Part shown: positions 38,945 to 51,860 of the stretch, in pieces
Layout of the letters: every line of letters begins with the position of its first letter
How positions within the stretch are numbered: the first letter of the stretch is position 1
Origin: Nemopilema nomurai
Lineage: Eukaryota; Cnidaria; Scyphozoa; Rhizostomeae; Rhizostomatidae
Assembly: GCA_003864495.1 (NCBI GenBank)
Contig: ML133386.1
Coordinates: 496,001 to 560,000 of the forward strand
Reading direction: 5' to 3'
Length of the DNA stretch: 64,000 nt
Position numbers and translations under genes: made by a program
The notes under the pieces: generated by a model
Told to the model about the DNA's origin: nothing
Database searches by the model: none
What the model saw: only the letters and a program-made list of their open reading frames with translations

Positions 38945-40837
38945 ATGGCCGCTCCAACTTTCACTAACCATGACTTTGTACTAAATAGAAGTTCGAGGAC
39001 TGGTCGACGAAATTTATCTTGCGGATCGAGCATGACAATGGTCTGTTCAAAATTGCAGATGTGTCGTGTTTACTTACTAGTATTTTTGGTGCTTGAAGCG
39101 TTTGTTTTGGAAGCTAGTTGTCAGTTTCACGATGGCTACGATGAAACACCATGGAAATGCGAAAACATAACGAGCGAGTTTTGCATGAAGATGAAATACA
39201 ACGTCACACACATGCCCAACGGTATGAAAAATGCCCGACAATATGATGCTCAAATGGAACTTGTTACATATGTCCCTCTAGTTCGAATTCAGTGCTCAAG
39301 TGAACTGGAACTGTTTTTATGCAGTGTTTACATTCCATATTGCACGGAGAAAGTTCGACAGCCTATAACGGCCTGCAGGACTTTGTGCGAACGGGTCTAC
39401 ACTGCTTGCTTTCCTGTCATGAAGCAATATGGTTTCAGCTGGCCTGCCAAAATGAACTGCACGAAGTTTCCACCGAAGAATGATCACAAAACTATGTGCA
39501 TTGATAATTCAGATATGAGCAGCGGCACTTCTTCGGGGAAATCCACAAACACTCAATCGAAAACTGAAATTAAGGAAGGTGGAAAGACTAATCCGCGAAC
39601 GGACTCCAACCGCGGGCAAGTCGACACTGCAAAGGATGTGAAAGAGTCGAAACAGCCGCCAGCTCGCGATGGAAATGATAAGAAACCAACCAACGTATCA
39701 ACAGTGACTGCGTTGATTCCGTCCGTGAATATTAAATCATCTCGAAAGTTATGTCGCTTGAAATATGCCCGGAATGGTCAAAATTATGTGTTTATAGATA
39801 GTGCGAAGTCTTGTGCTTTGATTTGTCAAAAGGATGGGATTTTCACCCGGGCTGAAAAGGGCATTGTAGATGCTTGGCTAACGGGCCTATCATATTTGTG
39901 TGCTTCGCTGTCGCTGTTTGCCCTAATCGTTGTTCTCAGCAACATGAAGACGGTCTTTTACCCCGAACGAGCGGTGGTTTACATCACATTTTGCTACCTT
40001 GCTTACTCGGGGGCCTATATCGTTCGCTCGAATGTCGGTCGCGATAAAATTGGGTGTGACTATGATATGGGGAGCCATTTCACAATACAGGACGGATCAG
40101 GCAATATTGGATGTGCGACAACGTTTTTGTTGACATATTTATTTTCGATGGCACAAAGTATCTGGTGGGTGATGATGACATTAACCTGGTTTCTCTGCGG
40201 AGGAATGAAGTGGAAAGTCGATGCTGTGCACTCGTTCTCTGTCTATTTTCATGTTGCAGCCTGGGGAGTTCCTTGTGGAAAAACTGTTATTATATTAATG
40301 CTAAGAAAAATTGATGTCGATGAATTAACCGGGTTATGTTATGTCGGAAATCGATTCGAAAATATATCGGCATTGCGCAAATTCGTCGTTGGTCCGCTGT
40401 TTACTTACTTGATTATGGGAACCACATTTCTTGTCGCCGGTTTTGTGGCCTTGTTCAAAATTCGCCCCGTTTCAAACTGCACATCGACAGAGAATTCAAC
40501 TGACTCAAAAATCGAGCAACCTTTACTGCCGATTGGCATTTTTGCCGCATTACACACTTTACTTTCAACTGTGATCCTCGCGAGCTATTTTTACGAATAT
40601 GTAAATAGAGAGTCTTGGTTCACCAAAGTTGGTTCACCTGGAGCAAACTTCGAGGTTTTCCTGCTCAGACTTATCATGGTTTTTGCTGTTGGACTGCTCT
40701 CTGCCTTGTGGATCATTTGCATACACACACCACGAACATGGAACAAGGTGTTGGCTGTTCTCACTAAAAATAGTAACCCAGTGGAACGACCTAGTCAATT
40801 AGAGCCGCTTCGGGGCAACAGTGAGACACCAGTGTAG
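38945..40837 (+). CDS. FZD4: Frizzled Wnt receptor, FZD4-like, intronless and complete
   Basis: A single open frame encodes 630 residues if it starts at 38945. A cleavable signal peptide (VYLLVFLVLEAFVLEASC) ends near residue 59, so the ATG at 39032 (residue 30) is the more likely start. The Frizzled cysteine-rich domain runs from about 72 to 185 with all ten cysteines and binds Wnt. A Ser/Thr/Lys-rich linker of about 120 residues follows, then seven membrane segments (about 310-598) with SIWWVMMTLTWFL and DELTGLCYVGN. FLCSVYIPYCTEK, KFPPKNDH and VALFKIR are closest to FZD4 as I remember it, ahead of FZD9/10. The C-terminus SETPV is a class I PDZ ligand, like the ETVV of FZD4. The canonical KTxxxW after TM7 reads HTPRTW (His594). 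The Frizzled class is near certain; the FZD4 subtype is likely and is supported by linkage to TMEM135. Confidence 0.9.
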   Translation: MAAPTFTNHDFVLNRSSRTGRRNLSCGSSMTMVCSKLQMCRVYLLVFLVLEAFVLEASCQFHDGYDETPWKCENITSEFCMKMKYNVTHMPNGMKNARQYDAQMELVTYVPLVRIQCSSELELFLCSVYIPYCTEKVRQPITACRTLCERVYTACFPVMKQYGFSWPAKMNCTKFPPKNDHKTMCIDNSDMSSGTSSGKSTNTQSKTEIKEGGKTNPRTDSNRGQVDTAKDVKESKQPPARDGNDKKPTNVSTVTALIPSVNIKSSRKLCRLKYARNGQNYVFIDSAKSCALICQKDGIFTRAEKGIVDAWLTGLSYLCASLSLFALIVVLSNMKTVFYPERAVVYITFCYLAYSGAYIVRSNVGRDKIGCDYDMGSHFTIQDGSGNIGCATTFLLTYLFSMAQSIWWVMMTLTWFLCGGMKWKVDAVHSFSVYFHVAAWGVPCGKTVIILMLRKIDVDELTGLCYVGNRFENISALRKFVVGPLFTYLIMGTTFLVAGFVALFKIRPVSNCTSTENSTDSKIEQPLLPIGIFAALHTLLSTVILASYFYEYVNRESWFTKVGSPGANFEVFLLRLIMVFAVGLLSALWIICIHTPRTWNKVLAVLTKNSNPVERPSQLEPLRGNSETPV

Positions 40838-41250
40838 AACATTGGCTGCAGAGCAACAGTGAATGGAAAGTGTACTTAGAATCTAATTTTGTCGATCACT
40901 CGCAAACATATCTTGAAAATTTGCCCTTCAACCCATAACACCATTTGTTCATAATGTTGATAGGTAGTGTTGAAGTCCAATCAATTTTTGTACAACAGAA
41001 TTCATTCTCTTTTAAGGACCAATGAAACCAGGAATTTCGCTCAGGGACGGTTTTTGGTTCTTAATTTTCGTTTTGTTTCTAGCCTGATGTCAGGAAGTGT
41101 TTCAAATCACTTTTATTAATTGACAGTCAAAGAAGGAGATTTCTGAGGAAGTTCCCTGTTGCTTTTTAAGCTAATTATCAGAAACTTTCAATGTTTTCAA
41201 TAATGGGTAAATGAGTAACTGTTTTCATGGTGTGGGAAACTTTGTGATGA

Positions 41251-41256
41251 AATAAA
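41251..41256 (+). terminator. Candidate poly(A) signal of the Frizzled gene
   Basis: AATAAA lies 414 bp after the Frizzled stop codon, in AT-rich sequence. Confidence 0.35.
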
Positions 41257-44200
41257 ATGTTAAAATGAGCCAGTTTAAACCTTATCAACATATGCATCTC
41301 AAGCAACTGGGATTTGCATATCATTGATGCACAGGAAATTCCTAGATTTAGGTGGCTAAGCCGCTTTATGGTCCTTGAAAGTATATGCAAATACCCAAAG
41401 TTATGTGGAAAAGTGACATGAACTTGCTTTCCTACATTGTCATGGGAAACCCCTCCTTGTATTTCTATTCCCTAATTCACTGTATTCTAGATGTAGGAAA
41501 TTACAACGCTGTTGTATTCCTGAAATATAGTTATTTTATGTTATTTAGGACTCTGAGTAATGACCTCAGCACATAAATACCTGTCCAACTTTGGCCAAAA
41601 TTTGCTACCCGTGTTCTGCTTGGTACACCAAGAGTCAAATGATCATCAAAGCCGTTCCACTCTTTGTAATTTATAAGTGAATTTAAGAGGGGTTATGAAG
41701 AAGGGATCTTTGTCAACTTGATAAATTATTTTCAACAAATGAAGCCCTGATGTTTAAAGAATTCAACGCCTGCCTTGGGAATGTACTTGGTATTGACTGA
41801 CCCTGATCAAAGTGTTAGAGAAATTCTTTTTGCCTTTTAGGCAAGGCAAGTTTCATGGCCAAGTGTAAATCTGGAAGTAGTGACCTAATCGTCTATGTGT
41901 ATTGTATACCAGTTAGAGATAACTTTTTATGTTTAAATGGGTTGCTATATGCATAATTATCATTCTGTCAAAGCTTTTAGTTAGAAAAAAGAACCAGAAC
42001 ACACTTCGAGCCAGTACCATGAAGTTCAGTTTCTACATGCTGCTGAAAGTGGTGATGCCCTTATGTCTTCATTCAATATATACTCAAACAAAGTCACTAA
42101 AATATGTTATTTCTTTCAGTTATTGAAAAGCCAGGATTCTTTTTATCAACCTAAGTTTAAATTTGTTTTGCCTTTGGTGCCCCTTATTTTTTTATATTTC
42201 TTCCTGGCAAATAACATATTTTGGCATCTAAGTTTGCCTCTCAATGTTTTGCTTAAAGTTTATTCATTTTTACCTGCTGCAACACAAACCAAGAGAAATT
42301 TCCCATGAAAACTTTTTGTTAAGATTTCCCATTGAAATCGTATCCACTATCATTGTTAGTTCCTTTCATTAACTTCGTCTGATGTAAAAGATTAGATAAA
42401 TACCTTTTCATGGTTTTTCCAATCTTATTCGGAAAGCAAGGTAACATGCTTTATGAGCAAATTATGGAACTTTTAAACAGTAACTATCTCTGTGTTTAAT
42501 GAGAAACAAACCTAACTATGCCAATTGTGATATGTCTTTGTGTGTTTTGATAAAATGTTCAAAAGTAGAAGAGTAATAGAAACCCAAGAAAAGTTCATTT
42601 AGCAAGCAGTAATTTTTGAATGGTCTGTTTGATTTTACCATATTGTTGGTATTTCTTGTAAGTACCTTCTTTCCATCCATGTCGAGCCAAAAATACTGCA
42701 TTTCTTCAAATATTGACCCCTTTGTTAATAGCAGGTTTTCTTCAGAAAAAGCAGGGCACCAAGGTCACCTCCCAAATCCCTCACGCAGATCTAAATTTGT
42801 AGAAGCACGAAACGTCCTTGGTAGATTGATTATTCCATTGCCCAATATGCAATAGAAAGTGGAAGCAATAGTCTACGTAGTTGCACAATGTCGCCTCCGG
42901 CCCCATTTGCCCCCTACAGTCCCATCTACCCCCTACAGCCCCATCTGCCCCGTCCGAAACGAGGATTTGAGGTCTAAGTGTTCGCTTTTTCTCTGAGTAA
43001 GTAGCAGTCTTTGGTCTACGCTGAATCGCTTACTGTTTAAGTGATACGACCTAAGGAGTGGTTCATTTGTGATAGGTTACACGGGCCTTATTTATGAGCT
43101 CATGACAAACTTCCCTCAAATCGACTTGGCTACCCGTGCTTCTTATAATTTGCATTGCCCCCAACCGGCCTATATGATTCTTTGATAGTATGATGTGTAT
43201 GCCCGATTTCAAACTTAATAACACATTTCCACCTCTTTTTGAATATTCGAGACACCCTTTAGCTCACGCAACCAATGAATGCTAATTAGAGCCATAATTT
43301 GTAATTACGAATGCTACGCAGTGAAACGTCATGGCAGCCAGAAATATTATAGGAAATGTTACGTTTCATAATATGCATTTAGGCCAGTACGATATAAATG
43401 AAATAAAATTTTTACTGAAATAACCAGGAACAGTGCTTTGTACATTATTTTTAGTATGCAGAATTGTATTTAGAAAAACTATTTCAAGTTATTATGAGTC
43501 ATACTTAGTTGTACCAGTTTTTGTATTAGCTTCTACCTTTTTCTTCCACAAAACTTAAGGAGCCAGGTTTAATTGTGAAGTTTGGAAGGACTGCAGTGGC
43601 CCCAACATTGGGCACGATTATGGGGGACATGTAGCTTAACCCAAGCTGTTATTTGTTGTTGTTGCTTGTTGTTGATTTGCTTTTGAAGAAGGGTTACCTG
43701 GAGGGGGAGGGGGCTTGAATCCTCTGACGATGCTAATGAATGATGTACGGTTCCTGGTCAAACCCTTCTGGCAAACATTAACATGGCGTAAGTTGGCGCT
43801 CTTGCCTGGGCTCGGCTGCAGTTAATCGTCTTCCAACTCTCTGCAAGATGGTTTAAATTTTCCGTTGAGCACATGTCGCGCGCTAAAAGCCGGTTTCATT
43901 AGCAGCATCTTTGAGGAAGACTCGCAGCCTTCTAGATTTTAAACCAATTTTTTACGAGACGGGGAGGAATGTGTGTTCGAGGAAGCTCGTTTGTCCAGCT
44001 CGCGTACTTAGATGGGGACTTGAACGAGCTTGTTCCCAACATAGAAGGCGATTTTGAAGATTACGAAACAGATTCATGTGCTCTGATTAGATTGTAAACC
44101 CTAGCAATGTTTGGGACGTTACTACAATGCTATTAAGTGGATTCTTGCCGCAAGTCGTGAAAACACGGTGCGGGTTCTGGTTTACACTGACCGCATAATT

Positions 44201-46131
44201 CTTGTTAAAAACTGCGATGCTTATGGAAAGTGGAAATATTTCCTCTAGGACACTGATCATCTTTTGTTTACTAAATATGTTTCATTACTTTTTGATGCGT
44301 GAATCCACTTAGATGGGTTACCATTAATTATGTCCGTATTCCCGTAAGCTGCGTCAGATTATGCGATGTTTACACAAGAGTCTCCACGTACGCAAGTCAC
44401 AACACTCCATCCTCCTCCATCTACGACGCACTTCGCCTCGACAGAAATAGTTGTTGTAAGAGTCCTATTAACGATGAAGGGTCGGGTCCTACGATTTGGA
44501 GGGGCCTGTCAAGATACCTCGAGAGATTTCATCAATAACGGACCGTATAGTTAGTTATTCACGGAGGATTCATTGGCAGAGAAACACTCACAGGACAACA
44601 CAACCTATTGTAACACCCACTGAGTGCTAGGGTTGCCCTGGAAGTGACTCTAAATAGCGACTTCCTTTCTGACGTCAGTTGTGCAGAAGTAAAATCCTGA
44701 CCAGTGCGTTTTTAAGTTTCCAGAAGAATAAGCTTGGTTCTTAGTTTTTCTTGATGTTAATGCAAATTATTGCTTATACTCATGAATATTCAAATCAGTA
44801 TCTAGATCTCTTTTTATAACGAACGCAACCTCTTAAGATACCTAGCAACAACAAAACTGATTTTTCTCTTAAAATACGATCAAATAACGACGACAGAGTG
44901 GAAATGACCCTGATTATGACGGCTTTGATCCAAGAACCCCACATCTCCATGTTTACTAATTGTGACAAGAAAACGGTAGCTGTACGATCGAATTTTTGGC
45001 TAGTTTCCTCGCTCTGTTCGCAGTCTTTGTCAACTTTTATGAATCAGCAAATAATGAAGCCAAAAAAGGAATGGGCATTAAATTGTATAACGAGCAAGGA
45101 AGTATTAGATCAAAAACATTTTTAGTACATAGGGACATATTCTGCATCGAACGCAGAAATTCTTTGATAAGTTAAGTAAATTTGCAATAGTTTGCAAATA
45201 TGAATATTGCTTTACCGTTGAAATGTTTAGGCCGAAGAGCATACAAAGCCGCGTTTTAATATTGCATCTTGTGCAGAATAGTTTCTTCTGTAGGCCTGTT
45301 AGTAAGCGTATTGAAACGTCGAGGAAAGATTGTCTTACATTTGATAAACCAATCAAGCCCCTTCTTCGACACGGCCTTTCAACGACCACCTCTTAATCCA
45401 CCGTGAAACCGAAGAATCCTGCTTGTCGAAAAGTTGTGGTGAGAGTGAATCGAAGGCAAGGGTAATCCTCCCTTCTCAAAGCCTGCCGCGGGTCGCTATC
45501 TGCAAATTAGCGAACAGAATCGAAATTACATCGCACAGAAACTGACTTATTAAAACTGCAAATTCGCATGGTAGATGGGCGGGCAGTTCCAGGCGAATGT
45601 CTGCATAATTGTGCATATTGAAATAATAATGGTAATAATGGAAATAATGGTAAGGGACTTTAGAAAAACATCTGTTCTAAATGTGAATCAATCCGATAAC
45701 TGCAAACAAGACAATCACAGGGCCTTGTTCACAACCGTCGATCAGAATTTTGCATGACACAATTTATTGCAATCAAAACGTTTTTACTCTCGTTAAAAAT
45801 TATTGAAACCAATGGGGGTTACCACCTTCCTTTTTCGTGATAAAGAGGTTTTCTATAGTTCATTATCTTCTTTGTAGGGTAAGTCTGAACTGGCAAGGGG
45901 GTCAGTGTCAGATTTGTTCTTTCAAATGATATTCACTCAGTTAAATGGCGAAATTGCAAGCAACACCCGCCTCTAGGCGGTAGTCAACTGGTTCCCTGTC
46001 TCTAGGCCCTCTCCCCGATATCGCCTGTCCCGGAGCGTTTGGGCGTTCGCTGGTCCTCTGGGAACGAACACCCTTCCGAGAATGGCCTGGTCACTTTGGC
46101 AAATTTGAAAAGATGATGTTCCTGTAAAAGA
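41257..46131. other. Non-coding stretch between Frizzled and GPR157-like genes
   Basis: A short C-rich repeat (ccccctacagtcccatct) occurs about three times at 42899-42955, and gttgttgttg runs lie near 43650. No convincing gene was found. Confidence 0.5.
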
Positions 46132-46188
46132 ACCTGGGGGCCTAGTTACCTGGGGGCCTAGTTATCTGGGGGCCTAGTTACCTGGGGG
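46132..46188. repeat. 16-bp tandem repeat (ctgggggcctagttac), 3.6 copies
   Basis: Nearly perfect consecutive copies; the last is partial. Confidence 0.85.
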
Positions 46189-46790
46189 TGATGCAGTAAC
46201 TACATAGATGCGCTTTAATGGGGCGAGTTGGCCACCTGGTCACTTAGTCAGTTGGAGTTTCCAGTAGCCTTGGGCCTCAGCCACCTGAAAATCAACATTG
46301 TGGGCAGAATTGGTACACCCGTGCTGTTAACGACTACGTCTAGATGTTCGTGCCATATTGTGCACGCAAGTAGGTGCATTGTCCTTTGACCTTAGATGCG
46401 GTTAGTAAACAAAATTCAAATAGAAGGAGGCTCGTTGTTTCACCTCTGTGATGCACTAGTTAAAGTGCAGATAAACAGGCTTTAGTGAGTCTGGAAGTTG
46501 AAGCCTCAACAAATCACGGAAGATTCATTTTCCAGACTTGCACACAGACGTTTGCCCATCAACATGATTGACGTCACAAGATTTATGACAGACAACTCTT
46601 TACAGTCGATATGACTGTTACTTTCGTAGCATTGGAAATTGCCGAGCAAAACCATACAAAAATAGGAAATTTTATTGGAGCTCTAAAAAGCCTGCATCAG
46701 GTCACGATCTCGTTGCTTTTAAAATAATGATAGATTTTTGATGTTGGTATCTAAATTTGTTATATGCCGATTGCAAGAAGATGTATGGAT

Positions 46791-46980
46791 CATACCATAC
46801 CATACCGTACCATACCATACCATACCGTACCATACCATACCATACCATACCGTACCATACCATACCATACCGTACCATACCATACCATACCATACCGTAC
46901 CATACCATACCATACCATACCGTACCATACCATACCGTACCATACCATACCATACCATACCGTACCATACCACACTGTAC
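46791..46980. repeat. Pentanucleotide microsatellite CATAC/CGTAC, about 38 copies
   Basis: The array is made of catac units interrupted irregularly by cgtac. Open frames on both strands (Tyr-His-Thr-Ile-Pro and Met-Val-Trp-Tyr-Gly type) follow from a stop-free 5-bp unit and are not genes. Confidence 0.96.
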
Positions 46981-48799
46981 TTGTTCCACAAAAGCATCTA
47001 ACAAGCTTTGTCCACCAGCATGCTTAGATGTTTCGCTGCCGCTGATTGGATGCCCCTGATGCCTTCAGCTTTTCCCATCAATCTTGTTTTTCCAGAACTT
47101 TGGCTCAAGAGTGGCGGCATGGGAGGCCCGTTGTTTGAATCACATAAATAATCGACAAGAAAACTGAGACAAAAAGCCATCGATTAACCAACTACTCACG
47201 TTAAACAAAAGTGTCTATTTTTTCTATGTGAATAAGATAGGAATAAATATTTAACAATAAGCAATACTCGCGCATCAAGTTTCTTACATGGCACAAATTA
47301 CCGAGAAAACCTTGCTTTACATGGACTCTGAAAAAGGTTGGAGAGTGGGGGAGGGGGGGCATGGGAAAATTTAGACCCCACAAAAAAAGTTGGAGAAAGC
47401 TTTATATTGTATTGTAAAAGAATGGGACCAAGGCCTCCAGGTGCCCTATCGCTGAAGGCCCTGCTTGCTATATGGGGCACATCGCTTAAATATGTGATAT
47501 CTCGTTTCTGAAGATAAACCTAATGCCGTGAATGTGATTCTTTGCTGTGAATTGAAATTGAAAGCGAGAACCTCATTCTGAATGGAATTTGAAACAATGG
47601 AGTCAAATTTCTCCAAAATTTGTTCCAGTTCCGCATTTTAGGACCCCAGTTACCCCATGTTCCGTATTTTGGAACTTCTAGTCCAGTGACTCAGGTGATG
47701 TAAATGGCGAAATACACATATTGCGAAACGACCACAGCTTCAATGACCAATTTGAATGTGTGCTGGTGAAACGTTTCTACTTAGAAGAGTAATGAATTGC
47801 CATTAAGTTTCCTGAATTTTCAAAGAAAGCTTTCTGATACGCTGTAAGTTATTATTTGTTTCACTTTCGATTTTGTTTTCAGTCAATAGTGTAATTTAGG
47901 CCATGAAAGGCCGGTAACGTAAATATGCTCAAGAGGTTTTAACAAAATAAAACTATTTTGGTCTGAGAAAATGACCTGCTGACACTAACCGTAGTTTGCA
48001 AAAATACAACATCTTCATAACTTGCTACAACTGAAAAAGTTTCTGGTTATTAGAAGCTCGTCTCAATTCTTGCTGGCATGCCTCTGAAGAGCTGTGCCCT
48101 GTTCGGCCTGTTCGGCCTGTTACACTAATTGCTTCCTAGTTGAAATGGCAGGATTTCATAATTTGCGTGTTTCGGTTTCACGCGATCTAGGTTTAGGAAC
48201 AAACTTAAGCCATTTCATCATCCAAAACATTTCATGACAACAGTTTATAAAACGATTTAGCTTATCTGTACTAGCATGACAAGGAAATAGAGAATACAAT
48301 GTTTCAGATTTTTAAATCATTTAAATCTAATGGTTAATCACACTGCAATGATAATCATAGACCTGCAAATTATGCCCCAAAACAAGGTAAAAACCTGTTT
48401 CTCAGGTAAAGTACATCAAATAAATAATGATGTTTATTCTTGAACTCAATCATTTTACCTTAAATGATCCATTGAATCAAAAATGCAAATCTAGCCTAGT
48501 GATGCAAGTATGGAATCATGAAAAAAGGACCAAGGCTAGAAAAATTGAAATGCAACAATTATTTGTTAATGGTGTCAATAAGGAAGATGAGATGCCCAAC
48601 TTAGTAAGAACTGAGCCCATAAAGCTATTTACATTGTCATCAAGCTAGTTAGCTAGCATGAAGGATAGATAAATGAATGCATGTCTGTACATCTTACACA
48701 AATATAATTGTATTGGGGGAAATAGAACTGTGATATACTTATCACTTCTATTGATGATAAAGTAATTTGCTTTTCAGAGTGCAAGCATCATTGTGGAAG
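46981..48799. other. 5' flank of the first GPR157-like gene
   Basis: No coding sequence was recognised. A pyrimidine tract and acceptor (cttttcag, about 48771-48778) just before the start codon suggest that a 5' non-coding exon lies upstream. Confidence 0.4.
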
Positions 48800-51020
48800 A
48801 TGGCAGGAAACAATCTATCCCCTTACCAGAGTTATGCAATGTCACCATTGAATCAGACATTTGTCTCAGTAACCTGCATATTATCAATGATTGGCTCACT
48901 GGTCATAATGCTGAGTTATGTAGCCTGGAAAGACATTCGAACAGTATCCAGGAAGGTACTTGTTTGGCTCAGTGTTTGTGACTTTTTTATTTCCTTGGGG
49001 AACATTTGTGGAACATTTTTTGAACCCACGAAGAATGATGTTAAATGCAGTGTTCAAAGCTTTGTAATATCTGCCGCCTCAATCAGCTCATTTTGTTGGT
49101 CTGTCACCTTAGCAGTCTGCTGTTACTTAACGATTGTCAGAAACAATTACCAGCTATTCAGCCAACTTTTGCCCTACCTGCATATTTTCAATTGGTCCAT
49201 TGGACTGGTTATAAACATTGTTGCTGCGGTGAAGGGAATGCTTGGCAACACAAATGATGAAGTCACTGCTGGGTGGTGCTGGATAGCTCACCTTAATTGC
49301 TCAAGGACACCAGCAGATGTCCACTGCAAGAAGGAGATTGAATGGATGTTGCTTGACTACAAAGCAATAGAAGTAACTGCCTATGCAGCCATTTGTTTTC
49401 TGTATTTGCTAATAAAGATTAATTTAAAGAAGGAGGTAAGTAAACAGTCAATCAGTTATGTTTTATTGCGTAAAAACTTGGATGGTTACCAATGCTTTTT
49501 CATCTCTGATGCAAGATTAAGTTATGTATACAGAAAAAAATGTCTACAAATTCTTTCATGACATTGTCTCATCTGCTGATTTGTGCAAAGTTTTCTTCAT
49601 TAAAAGTCCCCTATTGGTTTCCACAAAAGATATTTATATCCCTTTGCCTACAGGCCTTTGCAAAAGTTTTTGATTCTCAAATGATCTGAGTTTTTCTTGG
49701 CCTTTGCCGTCTCCATAGGCCAAGTCCAATAATGCGGTTTTTATGAATATTGGAATCTTATTCTTGTATGGCTTAAAATTTTGAATGAATTTTTGCGAAA
49801 ATCTGAAGTTAGCATATCTTAAGGTTGATCTTTCAGCTCATCATTAACACAGGTCAGGTCAATCGGCGGTAGATTCCCGAGTGACACACTCCCCTTCAAT
49901 GGGTGCTGATGATGCCTTTCAGTGCTTTATAAACTCGATTCTCCAATTGCAGGTGAAGTCGCAGCTGAGCAACCCAAGACTGGCCACAAGTGCAGCCGTT
50001 TTGAAGATAGCAAAATCGGCGGACCGCAAGCTGATTCTGCTCCCTCTCGTTCTTATTCTTGCGAGAATTCCCGGCACCATCCGCTTCTTCCTTTTCGCGC
50101 TCAACAAGACTTCGCCAACCCCTAACACAGTAGCAAAAGTTTTGATACTCCTGCAGGTATCGCTGTTGTCAATTTTTGTCATCATTTTCTACCACGTTTT
50201 GTACCTGCAGCGCGACTTGCTCTACTGGCCTTGCACAGTGGTGGCGCGAAAAAATCTCCGGCGGAGGGGCTTTAACTCCCAAAAGAGAACGTGGGAAAGA
50301 CTGGGCAATTGGAGAGAAAATATGTTAAATTTCAGTTGCAACAAGATACACAAACATTAATAATTTGAGAAGACATGATTTAACTAACAAGAATCAGCAA
50401 CAAATTTGAGCTGGCTGAATATTTTGTGTGAAGACTAGCTTTAATGGCAAAATGATTCCGAAAATTTTTAACTTTTCTCTGTATAACTTTTAAAGTGTGT
50501 ATCTAAGCATCTTTGATGGGGAACTGTAGTACCTTTTTTCCTCCTTCCTCGCGCAACCGCGGTGTACAAAGACCTCCATGAAAACGTCCCCACCACCTAC
50601 ATATGTATAAACACTTTCTTTTCTTTGATTAATAAGCAGCTTTTGCAATTGTCAGAATCTTTAAATTGTTGATAAGCAGATTTTGTTTGGTTGTGTCATT
50701 AGTTTTTCAAGTTTCCCCGCAATTTAATGCTGTTCAATTTGCCCCGCTTAATCCGCGTTTGAATTTTGCAGGGCATTGGCGACAGTTCACAAGGGTTGAC
50801 GAACTGCATCTTTTTCTGTTTTCTGCAACCAAGAGTCAGGCAACACCTGAAGGAGCTGCTCCCTGCCTGTTTCAACACCTGTCGCCGCGCCCGTATGAAA
50901 GTGTCGTATAGGCATCTCGAAAGCGGGGACTTAACCAACAATGAGGACACAAGTGCCTTCCTCAGTTCAAAAGACCCACTTATCGACAGAAAGAAATTAA
51001 AGCAGAAATCATACACTTGA
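48800..51020 (+). CDS. GPR157: GPR157-like seven-membrane receptor, copy A, complete
   Basis: Three exons, 48800-49435, 49953-50156 and 50772-51020, join in phase 0 to 362 residues; human GPR157 is about 335. The first membrane segment starts near residue 21. Cys83 and Cys160 (in AGWCWI) are placed to form the usual disulfide between TM3 and the second outer loop. Exon 2 carries KSADRKLILLPLVLI, and exon 3 opens with GIGDSSQGLTNCIFFCF; both match GPR157 signatures (ADKKLVLIPL and GIGNTFQGGANCI as I recall them). The cytoplasmic tail is rich in Lys, Ser and Asp. GPR157 is an orphan receptor distantly related to secretin and cAMP-type receptors; in mouse it is reported in cilia of radial glia with Gq coupling, but the role here is unknown. 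The ATG is the first in frame after the acceptor at 48778. It forms a tandem pair with the gene at 54673. Confidence 0.87.
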
Positions 51021-51860
51021 TTTTTGGGGATTCAATCAAAACTGTACTGCAAAGAAACATATGTTTGGCTCGATATGAGACAGTTCCATTCCCGGCATCG
51101 TAGTCTGTTTGAAGGACCACGTGTGCTTGAGACCAACTCCTGAAGTGGTCCTTGTGCTCAGGTAGATTTGGAATCGATTTCATGATTTTGGTGCAGTTAT
51201 TATACTTTTAATTAAGATACTTTGTGACAAAATATTGATTAAAGGCATTCCTTTGTTAGATAGATATAAAGAGGAGAGGGAGCCACAAGCCCGCCTTTCT
51301 GTGCTCTTGGCTCCAACTGAATACTCATCTTTAAAAGTCATTATGAGGAATTATCACCATATTTCTTTCGCTAAGAGAGTTCATTAGACTGTAAGGAAAT
51401 ATTTTTGTTGATCAAATATATGAAAATTTTACTAAAAGGAGTTTTAGTTGTTTTATCGACAGTTTTTATACTTTAGCTCTTTTAAATATTGATTTTATGT
51501 GCCACATACGTTGTAAGTTAATCATTTAGAATCTTCCATGTTAGATATGTAGAAATGTTGCATATTTTCACATTAGATATTGAACAGAAATCATATTTTA
51601 GAAATTCCATAAAATTATTGCACATTGATATTGTCGTAGCATTTATAGCAATAAAACAGCCTAAATCTGTTTCTCCATTCTTCCCTCTTCCTCATAACAA
51701 TGTGCGATCAATTTGTAATTCTAAATACCAGTCTTTATATTACTTCTACCATATATTAATTTATTAAGAAGACAACTTGTTTCCAATTTATATTGCTCCA
51801 GACATTTTTCTGTTCTATAATTCCCTACATTCTATTCTATTTTTCTTCCTTTATTCATCC
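51021..51860. other. Intergenic, AT-rich
   Basis: This is the 3' flank of GPR157-like copy A. No gene was recognised. Confidence 0.5.

Noticed and set aside
46702..47059. Several frames of about 90-100 codons on both strands
   Set aside because: All are readings of the CATAC/CGTAC microsatellite.
49881..50360. Longer reading of GPR157-like copy A exon 2 past 50156
   Set aside because: The donor at 50157 and the in-phase exon at 50772 restore the GPR157 sequence; the extension is intron.
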